From assembly GCA_009668975.1 (NCBI GenBank), contig SBEG01000003.1:124001-188000 (forward strand): DNA of 64,000 nt, in the 5' to 3' direction. The notes under the pieces are model-generated. The model was not told the DNA's origin and searched no databases. It was given only the letters and a program-made list of their open reading frames with translations. Origin of the DNA: Deltaproteobacteria bacterium (GTDB lineage Bacteria > Desulfobacterota > Desulfuromonadia > Geobacterales > Geobacteraceae). Positions 11,554 to 18,781 of the stretch are shown here, piece after piece (position 1 is the first letter of the stretch; each line of letters starts with the position of its first letter). Made by a program: the position numbers and the translations under genes.

Positions 11554-13125
11554 ATGAGGAAATTCAGGTTCAGCCTGACCTTTGCCATTCTGGCTTCCCT
11601 GTCCTGTCTGCTGATTTTCACCTGGCTGCTGCTCAGTCTTATCTCGTTTAAAACCTCGGAAAAAGACCTCCTGGCGCAGAAAAATGAAGAGGGTCGATTG
11701 CTCCTTTCCGCTTTTCTGCATCTGCTGCCGGAAAATCATTCTACGGGTGTTGGACCTGCCGCGCACCGGTTTGCCATGCGCTTGGCAGCGGAAAGGTTTT
11801 TCCGGGGCATTATTGTTCTGGACCGAAACGGCAGAGAACTCTATCGGGTTGCCGATTCGAGAAAAGCCGATGCCCGTCTCCGGCAGACTTTGGACACGGG
11901 AGCCGAAACCGCTTCGCTTTCAGAAAACGGTCTTCTGCTGTCACGCTATTCAGCGATCCGCACTGGAGATCAAATTGTCGGAGTGGCACGCCTGACCCTT
12001 TCCCTTGCTCCGGAATATGAGCGCCTGAGCAGAACCCGCACTATCTTTCTGTCGTACTTCCTGCTGGATTTTCTCCTGCTGCTGGTTTTCGGTTCCTATC
12101 TTCTTTCTCGTTGTATTGTTTTACCGATTCGGCAACTTCTGGCAGTAACGGGAAAAATTGCGGATGGAGATTTGAGCAGCAAGGTTCCCGTCCCGGGGAA
12201 CAAGGAAATTGCCGAACTGGCGGAGTCCTTTAACGGGATGCTTGTTGCCCTGCGTAAGAAGAAGGATGAGGTGGACGAACATATCCAGTCCCTGGAGCGG
12301 ATCAATAATGAACTCCAGATTGCCCGGCAGGAGACGATCCGCAGCGAAAAAATGGCCTCGGTCGGGCTGCTTGCCGCTGGGACGGCGCATGAAATCGGGA
12401 CGCCTCTTGCCGCGATCATCGGCTATGCGGGGATTTTACGAGATGAAGTGCGCGATGACCCGGAGAAATCCGATTATCTTGCGAGAATTGAAGCAGAGGC
12501 TGGCCGTATCGACCGGATTATTCACGGGTTGCTGGATTATGCCCGTCCATCCCGCAGGGATTGGGAGGAAGTGGATATGCGGGAGGTCCTGCAGAGCACC
12601 ATCGACATGCTTGACGGTCAGGGGATTTTCAAAAACACGACGGTTTCTCTCTCCGCCGAGGCGACTGTTCCTCTCGTGAAAGCCGATCGTCAGGAATTGC
12701 TGCAGGTGTTTACAAACTTATTTATCAATGCCCGTGATGCCATGCAGGAGAGCGGGACTTTGACCATTTGCGTAACCGTTGACGGCGAAAACCACCCTGA
12801 TGCTGTGTCCCGGCAGGAAAAGGTGGTGAGGGGACGCCGGAAGGATGATTTCCGAGGAGCGTTTTTCTCTTCGCTGCATCCCCGGGATAAACAGCATTAT
12901 TTACGGGTTGACGTTTCCGATACCGGGGTGGGGATTGAGCCGGAAAATCTTGAAAAAATCTTCGACCCGTTTTTTACCACGAAGGAACCGGGCAAGGGCA
13001 CCGGCCTGGGGCTTGCCGTAACCGCACGGATAGTTGATTCTCTCGGCGGGCGAATCACAGTTGAAAGCTCCCTAAAATCAGGTACAACCTTTAGTGTATG
13101 GTTGCCTGTCCCTGAAACCATCTGA
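11554..13125 (+). CDS. Membrane sensor histidine kinase (HAMP, HisKA, HATPase)
   Basis: The 523-residue kinase has two transmembrane helices (about residues 7-29 and 164-186) enclosing a periplasmic sensor domain, then a HAMP linker, a dimerisation domain with the phospho-acceptor His279 in GTAHEIGTPLAAIIGY, and a HATPase domain (NLFINARDAM, DTGVGIEPENLEKIFDPFF, GKGTGLGLAV). The ATPase domain contains an insertion of roughly 35 residues before DTGVG. It ends about 55 bases before an NtrC-family regulator, its likely partner. It starts ten bases after pilD and may be translated from the same message. The signal sensed is unknown. Its place beside pilD and the minor pilins suggests a role in controlling the pilus cluster; this is inference. 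Confidence 0.9.
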   Translation: MRKFRFSLTFAILASLSCLLIFTWLLLSLISFKTSEKDLLAQKNEEGRLLLSAFLHLLPENHSTGVGPAAHRFAMRLAAERFFRGIIVLDRNGRELYRVADSRKADARLRQTLDTGAETASLSENGLLLSRYSAIRTGDQIVGVARLTLSLAPEYERLSRTRTIFLSYFLLDFLLLLVFGSYLLSRCIVLPIRQLLAVTGKIADGDLSSKVPVPGNKEIAELAESFNGMLVALRKKKDEVDEHIQSLERINNELQIARQETIRSEKMASVGLLAAGTAHEIGTPLAAIIGYAGILRDEVRDDPEKSDYLARIEAEAGRIDRIIHGLLDYARPSRRDWEEVDMREVLQSTIDMLDGQGIFKNTTVSLSAEATVPLVKADRQELLQVFTNLFINARDAMQESGTLTICVTVDGENHPDAVSRQEKVVRGRRKDDFRGAFFSSLHPRDKQHYLRVDVSDTGVGIEPENLEKIFDPFFTTKEPGKGTGLGLAVTARIVDSLGGRITVESSLKSGTTFSVWLPVPETI

Positions 13126-13180
13126 CCGTTATTCCTCACAAATGATGCACGTCTTTGTATCGGGAAGTAACTCAACTACT

Positions 13181-14560
13181 ATGAAAAAAACGATGGAAAA
13201 AAAGAAAATTCTTATTGTCGATGATGAGGAAAACCTTCGGCATATGCTGCAGGTCGTGCTCGGCAAGCAAGGTTATATTGTTGCTGAAGCTGTCAATGGT
13301 GAAGAAGCGTTGCGTTTCGCCCAGACTTCATCCTATGATTTCATCCTTTGTGATATCAGGATGCCGGTTGTCGATGGTCCGGAATTTTTGCGGCGTGCTC
13401 TTGCCACCGGGATACGCAGCACGATTGTGATGATGTCGGCCTACGGGACGGTGGATACGGCCATCGAATGCATGAAACTTGGCGCCTATGATTATATCTC
13501 GAAGCCGTTCAAGAACGATGAGATCCTCCTGGTCCTGAAGAAGGCGGAAGAGCGGGAAAACTTGAAGGAAGAGAACCGGCGTCTGCGCGAGGACATGGCA
13601 AGGGAGTATTCTTTTTCCAGCATCGTCGGGAAAACTGAGCGAATGCGGGAGATTTTTTCGCTGATCAAGAAAGTCTGCGATTTTAAGACGACGGTGCTGA
13701 TTCTCGGTGAGTCCGGGACCGGGAAGGAATTGATCGCACGGGCTATCCATTACAACAGTAACCGGCAGAAAGCGCCTTTTGTTGCGGTAAATTGCGGGGC
13801 GATCCCCGAAAACCTCCTGGAGAGCGAGCTTTTCGGTCATGTCAAAGGGGCTTATACCGATGCCGTTTCCGATAAGGCCGGCCTCTTCGAGCAGGCTGAT
13901 TCCGGAACTCTGCTCCTCGATGAGATAGGAGAGATGCCGCCTTTTCTCCAGGTAAAATTGCTGCGGGTGCTCCAGGAAGGAGAAATTCGTCCTGTGGGGG
14001 CGGCCGCGACGAAAAAAATCGATGTGCGGGTCGTTTCCGCCACTTCACGTGATCTGGTGGCTGATGTTGCGTCCGGACGGTTTCGTGAGGATTTGTTTTA
14101 TCGACTCAATGTCTTTACCATCTGCGTTCCACCGTTGCGTGAACGGGGGGAGGATATTCCGTTCCTGGTACAGCACTTTCTGCAGAAGTATTCTGTTCTG
14201 CTGGGCAAAAGTAACGTACGTTTTTCTTCTGATTTCCTGGCACACCTTATGGGGTACGCCTGGCCGGGGAATGTGAGAGAATTGGAAAATTGTCTCGAGC
14301 GGGCTCTTGTCCTGTGTGAGGGGGATTGTCTCGATACCGCATGTCTGCCGGAAAATCTGCGTCAGGAAGAGAGTTTTCCCAGAATCTCTGTTGTGGCTGC
14401 CGATGGGTTTTCTCTCAAGCGTGCCAGCGAAATACTTGAAAGAGAGTATATCCGCAAGGCGCTTGAAAAAACCGGAGGGAACCGTACCCACGCAGCGAAG
14501 ATTCTGGAGATCAGTCATCGCGCACTGCTGTACAAAATCAAGGAGTACGGGATGGATTGA
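13181..14560 (+). CDS. Sigma-54-dependent NtrC-family response regulator (GAYTDA loop)
   Basis: The 459-residue regulator has a receiver domain with phospho-acceptor Asp58 (LCDIRMP), an AAA+ domain with Walker A GESGTGKE and Walker B LLLDEIGE, and a C-terminal Fis-type helix-turn-helix (NRTHAAKILEISHRALLYK). The sigma-54 contact loop reads GAYTDA instead of the canonical GAFTGA; Phe to Tyr is usually tolerated, while Asp for the second Gly is a variant seen in some deltaproteobacterial members. The start is uncertain: ATG at 13181 or 13193, with no strong ribosome site. It forms a pair with the kinase just upstream. A good sigma-54 promoter at 15430 and a palindrome at 15328 lie downstream and are its likely targets. 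Confidence 0.9.
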   Translation: MKKTMEKKKILIVDDEENLRHMLQVVLGKQGYIVAEAVNGEEALRFAQTSSYDFILCDIRMPVVDGPEFLRRALATGIRSTIVMMSAYGTVDTAIECMKLGAYDYISKPFKNDEILLVLKKAEERENLKEENRRLREDMAREYSFSSIVGKTERMREIFSLIKKVCDFKTTVLILGESGTGKELIARAIHYNSNRQKAPFVAVNCGAIPENLLESELFGHVKGAYTDAVSDKAGLFEQADSGTLLLDEIGEMPPFLQVKLLRVLQEGEIRPVGAAATKKIDVRVVSATSRDLVADVASGRFREDLFYRLNVFTICVPPLRERGEDIPFLVQHFLQKYSVLLGKSNVRFSSDFLAHLMGYAWPGNVRELENCLERALVLCEGDCLDTACLPENLRQEESFPRISVVAADGFSLKRASEILEREYIRKALEKTGGNRTHAAKILEISHRALLYKIKEYGMD

Positions 14561-14592
14561 GAATAAGTAAAAACTAATAAAATACTTGTAAT

Positions 14593-14631
14593 AAAAAAAG
14601 AGCTATGCAATTATTGCATGGCTCTTTTTTT
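14593..14631 (+). terminator. Rho-independent terminator after the NtrC-type regulator, containing a palindrome
   Basis: An 18-base arm beginning with seven A (14593-14610) pairs with 14614-14631, which ends in a T run; there is one G-T wobble. The inner part, CTATGCAATTATTGCATGG (14602-14620), closely resembles the palindrome at 15328, so the site may double as an operator. Confidence 0.88.
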
Positions 14632-14668
14632 GTTGTTTTCGAGGATACTCACTTTGCCGGGAGGTTAT

Positions 14669-15271
14669 ATGGGGGTTCTTTCACGACCGGATCTTCGATG
14701 TAACGGAACCAGGGGGCTTGCGAAATGCGGACGAGGCTTTACGCTCCTAGAGCTTCTGATAACGCTGACTATTTTCATAATACTTGGTGCGATAGCAACA
14801 CCCCTGTTTGCTTCGTTCTATGGCACCTGTTGCCTCAAGGCGGTAATGTGGGAGCTTGCCGGCATGGTCAGGGAAGCAAAGCAGTGCGCCCTGAGTGAAA
14901 AGTACTATGCCATCAGTTTTGATCCTGCCAAGGGAAGTTTTTCTCTTTTGTCCGGGCGGGGTGATGATGGCAAGTGGAATACCCCGGATGATGAAGTGGT
15001 GAGAACTGTGTGGTTGAAAGAGAAGGGCGGGGGGCTATGTTTCGGCTATGGCAGTTATGGCAAGATCCCTGGGTTAGGGTATGCAGACTCTGACGACGGA
15101 ATTACCTTCCCGAACAACAATACCTTGATCTGCAATCCTGATCTGACCGGCAACGCTGGAACGGTATATATTCGTTCAAGCCATGGTGGCGCCATGGCAC
15201 TGACGATGAATTCGACGGATTTTGGTTATACCTTGCGCCGCTGGGATGGGTCTGGATGGGTGATAATGTGA
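14669..15271 (+). CDS. Type IV pilus minor pseudopilin, FimT/GspH-like
   Basis: The 200-residue product carries a class III signal: after a positively charged leader of about 26 residues comes RG|FTLLELLITLTIFIILGAIA, with the cleavage glycine, Phe+1 and Glu+5 expected for PilD processing and then a hydrophobic helix. The C-terminal domain is globular, with SDDGITFPNNN-type GspH/FimT features and several cysteines. FimT-like pseudopilins belong to the minor pilin complex that primes pilus assembly and in some species bind DNA. The start at 14669 has a GGGAGG site (14659-14664). It is separated from the next pilus gene by 220 bases that hold a sigma-54 promoter. Confidence 0.85.
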   Translation: MGVLSRPDLRCNGTRGLAKCGRGFTLLELLITLTIFIILGAIATPLFASFYGTCCLKAVMWELAGMVREAKQCALSEKYYAISFDPAKGSFSLLSGRGDDGKWNTPDDEVVRTVWLKEKGGGLCFGYGSYGKIPGLGYADSDDGITFPNNNTLICNPDLTGNAGTVYIRSSHGGAMALTMNSTDFGYTLRRWDGSGWVIM

Positions 15272-15327
15272 TAATGAGCAATTTCCCACGCAAAACCTGC
15301 AGGGATTAGCCGTGTTTTTCCGAAGTT

Positions 15328-15346
15328 CTATGCATTAATTGCGTAG
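15328..15346. repeat. Palindrome related to the upstream terminator core; candidate activator site
   Basis: CTATGCATTAATTGCGTAG is an imperfect palindrome (seven-base arms, one G-T type mismatch), about 90 bases upstream of the sigma-54 promoter at 15430, the normal distance for an NtrC-type enhancer site. It shares its left arm CTATGCA and overall layout with 14602-14620. Confidence 0.45.
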
Positions 15347-15429
15347 CAGCTGACCGGAAGTCTTGGTTTTAGGGGTGTTATCTCTGCAAAATTGAGCAGT
15401 TGTCAGATATTGAAGAGTTTATGGGGGGT

Positions 15430-15445
15430 TGGTATGGTGCTTGCT
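15430..15445 (+). promoter_or_regulatory. Sigma-54 (-24/-12) promoter
   Basis: TGGTATGGTGCTTGCT matches the consensus TGGCACRNNNNTTGCW at all positions except two C-to-T changes (TGGYAYR form), with the essential GG and GC exactly ten bases apart. Transcription would start near 15457, 35 bases before the GTG start of the DsbC-like gene. A sigma-54 activator is encoded 0.9 kb upstream. Confidence 0.72.
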
Positions 15446-15491
15446 TATTTAGGTAGGTGTTAATTATAGGTGAGATTAATGTGGAGGTTCT

Positions 15492-16331
15492 GTGAAACGA
15501 TATTTATCCGTTGTGATTATTCTGGTTCTATTAGCTGCCGGTGCAACCGATGCAATTGCGGTAAGCCTGGTAAAAAAAAACAGGCAAAAATCTGCTGCCC
15601 CTTCACCGGACAAGGCAGTAATTCATAATTGTGCTTCGTGTCACTCACTGACCACAGAGGAAGCCGGGACGATTTTCAAAGGTCTCGGCGAGGTAAAGGC
15701 GGTGAAGATGTCGCCGGTAAAGGGCTTATTTGAGGTGACCGTACAGCAGGGCAACCGCCAGGCCGTTGCCTATCTGGATTTCGGCAAGAAACTTTTGGTT
15801 CCCGGCCCGATCTTCGATACTTCGACAAAAACGTCCCTGACACCTCCTCCAGTGGAACTGCCGAAAATTCTCTCCAAAGAAGAGCTGGAGAAAATTCCCC
15901 TGACAAATTCAATCGTCATGGGCAATCCGAACGGGAAGAAACGGCTGTTTGTTTTCACCGATCCTGATTGCTCGTTTTGTGGACGTCTTCACGGGGAGTT
16001 GAAAAAACTAGTGGCCTTGGAACCTGATCTGGCTATTTACATTAAATTGTTCCCTCTCAAGATGCATCCTGACGCCTACGACAAGGCGAGGGTGATCCTC
16101 GGGTCCCGGTCCCTGGAGATGCTGGAAAAGGCATTTGCGAAGGAAGCGCTACCGGCGCCGGGCGTAAAGGATCCAAAAGAACCGGTTGATGAGACGTTGA
16201 AGGTTGGAGAATCTTTGGGCATTGATGGGACTCCGGCGATGATTTTTCCCGATGGACGACTGATATCTGGAGCGCGAGACTTAGTTGCGTTGCGTGGACT
16301 GCTCGCAGGCAAAATGAATAGAATGGATTGA
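15492..16331 (+). CDS. Exported DsbC-like thioredoxin-fold protein with a CxxCH motif
   Basis: The 279-residue protein starts with a signal peptide (about residues 1-23). A CASCH motif at 47-51 could bind a c-type haem or act as a thiol pair. The following segment (VKMSPVKGLFEVTV to VPGPIFD) resembles the N-terminal dimerisation domain of the disulfide isomerase DsbC. The C-terminal part is a thioredoxin fold with the active-site pair CSFC (Cys160, Cys163) in FTDPDCSFCGRLH and the cis-proline motif GTPAMIF. It probably handles disulfides in the periplasm, perhaps of the cysteine-bearing minor pilins or PilY1 encoded beside it; this is inference from position. It starts at GTG 15492 with GGAGG at 15483. 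It is expressed from a predicted sigma-54 promoter and likely leads the pilV-pilY1 transcript. Confidence 0.85.
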   Translation: MKRYLSVVIILVLLAAGATDAIAVSLVKKNRQKSAAPSPDKAVIHNCASCHSLTTEEAGTIFKGLGEVKAVKMSPVKGLFEVTVQQGNRQAVAYLDFGKKLLVPGPIFDTSTKTSLTPPPVELPKILSKEELEKIPLTNSIVMGNPNGKKRLFVFTDPDCSFCGRLHGELKKLVALEPDLAIYIKLFPLKMHPDAYDKARVILGSRSLEMLEKAFAKEALPAPGVKDPKEPVDETLKVGESLGIDGTPAMIFPDGRLISGARDLVALRGLLAGKMNRMD

Positions 16332-16374
16332 CCTTTTTGCAAACATGAACCTCAAACCCTGGGGAGTTGAGACT

Positions 16375-16815
16375 ATGGAAAGACCTCTGAGGAATAATCA
16401 AGGGTTTACCTTGATTGAAGTTCTTATTGCTCTAACACTCATGACCATTGCAATTTTTGCAGTTATTGGAATGCAATCCGTTGCAATGACGGCAAACTCA
16501 ACTGCAAATCAGCTGACGGTAGCCACTTCGCTCGGTCAACAGGTGCTTGAAGATGTTATGTCCTGGAGTTCCAGTGACTCCCGCATCAACCCGGTGCCTC
16601 CAAGTGATGGGAGTTTTGCCTATTACCCTGACCCCGTGAACCCTGCCAATGCGTTTGTTACTGTCCCTGGTGCCGGAAAATTCACTCCAACGTGTACAAG
16701 AACCGTTGGCACATCCGTAAATGGCATTCCTCAGGGGGTCGTGAGGGTTGTTGTTACAGTAACCTATGCGAATAATAAAACCGTGACTTTTACCGGTTTC
16801 AAGAGGCTTGTATGA
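16375..16815 (+). CDS. pilV: Minor pilin PilV
   Basis: The 146-residue pseudopilin has the short leader MERPLRNNQG followed by FTLIEVLIALTLMTIAIFAVIGMQ, with Glu+5 and a hydrophobic helix, then a small globular domain with a single cysteine. The FTLIEVLIAL pattern, length and place before pilW identify PilV, a member of the minor pilin complex that initiates type IV pilus assembly and helps display PilY1. ATG 16375 is preferred over the in-frame 16345 because GGGGAG lies eight bases before it and because prepilin leaders are short. Its last codons overlap the pilW start by four bases, indicating translational coupling. Confidence 0.85.
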   Translation: MERPLRNNQGFTLIEVLIALTLMTIAIFAVIGMQSVAMTANSTANQLTVATSLGQQVLEDVMSWSSSDSRINPVPPSDGSFAYYPDPVNPANAFVTVPGAGKFTPTCTRTVGTSVNGIPQGVVRVVVTVTYANNKTVTFTGFKRLV

Positions 16816-17705
16816 TGACCTTACTCAAAAAGAACCGCGGTTTTACCCTTGTAGAACTTCTTGTGGTCGCAGTCATTTTGGGAATAGCTATCGGGGCAGT
16901 ATATTCGATTTATATAACTCATATGAGAAATGCATATAATCAAGATGAAGTTGTTGACGTTCAGCAGAACCTTCGTATTGCGATGGATACACTTTCTCGT
17001 GATTTTAAAATGGCAGGATTACTGGATCCTCTTACAACGAATCCGCTGGCCAGTGGTTTGCCCCTTAATAACTATTCCACAAGTGTGACTATCAATGCTA
17101 CCTCTCCTGGTGGTCGATTCTCCAGGATAACACAGGATAGTTCGACGGTTTCAGGGTCCTCGAGTTTTACCGCCAACGTCGCATTTTCTCCCGTACTCGA
17201 AGGATTTGCCGTAGGGGATACTGTTAGAATAATCAGGCCATTCGATAATAGTCGGCCGTTAACTGGCACACTTGTAGTCTCGGCTGTTGACACTGCTGCG
17301 CCAAGTATCACTATTTCATCTGCTGTGCCTTTTAGTGACAGCACAATTATTAAAGCCGGTGATGTCTTTGCAAAATCAACCGGGACCGGTGATTTTGATA
17401 CTGTTACCTATACGTTAGTGACAAACGCCGGCAATAGCGACTGCCCGGTTGGTCAGAGGTGTCTTGCCCGGACGGTGAATGGGGTCTCCCCTGCAACAAT
17501 CATCGCCAGCAACCTCTCATCACTGAGATTCAGCTACTTGTATGACGTTAACTCGGAGGACAATAATCCCTCAGATCCCAATAAGATTCGGGCAATCAGG
17601 GTCACAATTACCGGTGTAACAACGAAAAAAACCGATCCTAACTGGGTTCCTAAAAGCCGACAGATATCTTCCGTCATCAAGGTGCGGAACAGGAGAATCT
17701 ACTGA
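16812..17705 (+). CDS. pilW: Minor pilin PilW
   Basis: The 297-residue product has the prepilin leader MMTLLKKNRG and core FTLVELLVVAVILGIAIGAVYSIY, so it is a PilD substrate. The C-terminal domain is large and beta-rich, as in the PilW/GspJ family, and contains CPVGQRC, a likely disulfide pair. The closing stretch (IRAIRVTITGVT to VIKVRNRRIY) is typical of PilW proteins. Its start overlaps the pilV stop (ATGA), and pilX follows after one base. PilW acts with PilV, PilX and FimT-like pseudopilins as a tip and priming complex. The assignment is supported by both sequence and gene order. Confidence 0.85.
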   Translation: MMTLLKKNRGFTLVELLVVAVILGIAIGAVYSIYITHMRNAYNQDEVVDVQQNLRIAMDTLSRDFKMAGLLDPLTTNPLASGLPLNNYSTSVTINATSPGGRFSRITQDSSTVSGSSSFTANVAFSPVLEGFAVGDTVRIIRPFDNSRPLTGTLVVSAVDTAAPSITISSAVPFSDSTIIKAGDVFAKSTGTGDFDTVTYTLVTNAGNSDCPVGQRCLARTVNGVSPATIIASNLSSLRFSYLYDVNSEDNNPSDPNKIRAIRVTITGVTTKKTDPNWVPKSRQISSVIKVRNRRIY

Positions 17706-17706
17706 T

Positions 17707-18297
17707 ATGAATGCGAATGATTGCGTAGATTCCGGCAGGATTACCCATTCGCTCAAAAGTGAGCGAGGTGTCGCACTGGTTATAGTCCTGATGATGCTGC
17801 TGCTTTTGACGATCCTCGGAGTTACCATGCTTGCTTCGTCTACCTCCGAGTTAAAAATTGCCGGCAACTACCGGAACAACGAAGAGGCTTTCTATGCCGC
17901 CGATGCTGCCCTCGAATATGGTATGACCTTTGGCGATATCTATACCTCGATTGTACCAGGGACCACGCTATCTTGGCCAAAGGCAGGTGAGGGGAAGCAA
18001 CTCGATGAGAATACTTTGCAAGCATTACCCTCATCTGAAGCCAATACGAGCAACCTCAATTATAACCGCCTGACCATTAAGCGCCCGAACGGTACGGATT
18101 TGAAGGCTGATGTGAAGGTCGACTTTATTGCCACCGGAAACCTGCCTGTTGGTACCGGGTCTCAGGAGGATGCCGGACAGGGCCAGGGTACCGGTTTCAG
18201 GGCCAACAGTTTTGCGGTAAATGTCATTGCTTATGGGCCGAATAACTCTCGAGCCCAGCTCGAATCACAAGTTGCCAGGATTGTCCCACAACAATAA
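17707..18297 (+). CDS. pilX: Minor pilin PilX
   Basis: The 196-residue product has a less typical class III signal: SERG|VALVIVLMMLLLLTILGVTMLASS, with valine instead of phenylalanine at +1 and no glutamate at +5, as in the PilX/GspK-like group. After the helix, the segment TSELKIAGNYRNNEEAFYAADAALEYG matches the PilX N-terminal region. In assembled minor pilin complexes GspK/PilX-type subunits often cap the tip, which explains the missing Glu5. It begins one base after pilW, with an AGGAG site 11 bases upstream. It is followed by a small exported protein and pilY1. Confidence 0.82.
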   Translation: MNANDCVDSGRITHSLKSERGVALVIVLMMLLLLTILGVTMLASSTSELKIAGNYRNNEEAFYAADAALEYGMTFGDIYTSIVPGTTLSWPKAGEGKQLDENTLQALPSSEANTSNLNYNRLTIKRPNGTDLKADVKVDFIATGNLPVGTGSQEDAGQGQGTGFRANSFAVNVIAYGPNNSRAQLESQVARIVPQQ

Positions 18298-18322
18298 GAA
18301 CTCAGGATTCACGGGAGGTGCC

Positions 18323-18697
18323 ATGAAATACACTCGTACAATTATGTCTCTTTTGTTTTTCACTTTGCTGGCAACTGCAACCATGGTCTTACCGCTTGCC
18401 GATGCTCAAGCTGCGCCTCCATATGGGAAGGTCACCTATGATCCTTCCATGGTGTATCCGGGCGACTATGAATCCGACGTAGCCTATACCCGCTATCCGA
18501 AAAGCAGTTGGAGACAGGGACTTAACGGAACAATTTCCGAGGCGATTGTCTGTCAAGACGCCCTGAAAAGTCTCAGGCAGACTGGTTTGTGGCGGGGTAA
18601 TTTCGGACTTGGAGGAACCTGCGGGCCTCTTGGAGAGCCTGCCGAGTGGGCTTTGGGTAACAGGCTCAACTTCAATGAGCAGTTTTCAGCAGACTGA
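18323..18697 (+). CDS. Small exported protein between pilX and pilY1
   Basis: I do not recognise the family. The 124-residue product has a clear signal peptide (MKYTRTIMSLLFFTLLATATMVLPLADAQA) and a mature part of about 95 residues rich in Tyr, Gly and Pro. Two cysteines (in IVCQDALK and GGTCGPLG) could form a disulfide. The start at 18323 follows a GGGAGG ribosome site; an earlier in-frame start would lie inside pilX. Its conserved place between pilX and pilY1 suggests an accessory factor for PilY1 or the minor pilins. No enzyme motif is visible. Confidence 0.75.
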   Translation: MKYTRTIMSLLFFTLLATATMVLPLADAQAAPPYGKVTYDPSMVYPGDYESDVAYTRYPKSSWRQGLNGTISEAIVCQDALKSLRQTGLWRGNFGLGGTCGPLGEPAEWALGNRLNFNEQFSAD

Positions 18698-18781
18698 TGT
18701 AACCTTTAACAGCAATTTTCACCCCGCGGGTTTTTAGAATAGTCACAGGGAAAAGGCGTAGTCTATGGAGCGCAAAAAAAA

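Noticed and set aside
14643-14657. Sigma-54-like element before the first FimT gene
   Set aside because: GG and GC are separated by eleven bases, and the start site would fall on the start codon.
15272-15491. Cyclic-di-GMP (GEMM) riboswitch, common in Geobacter leaders
   Set aside because: The conserved GEMM core sequences were not found in this gap.
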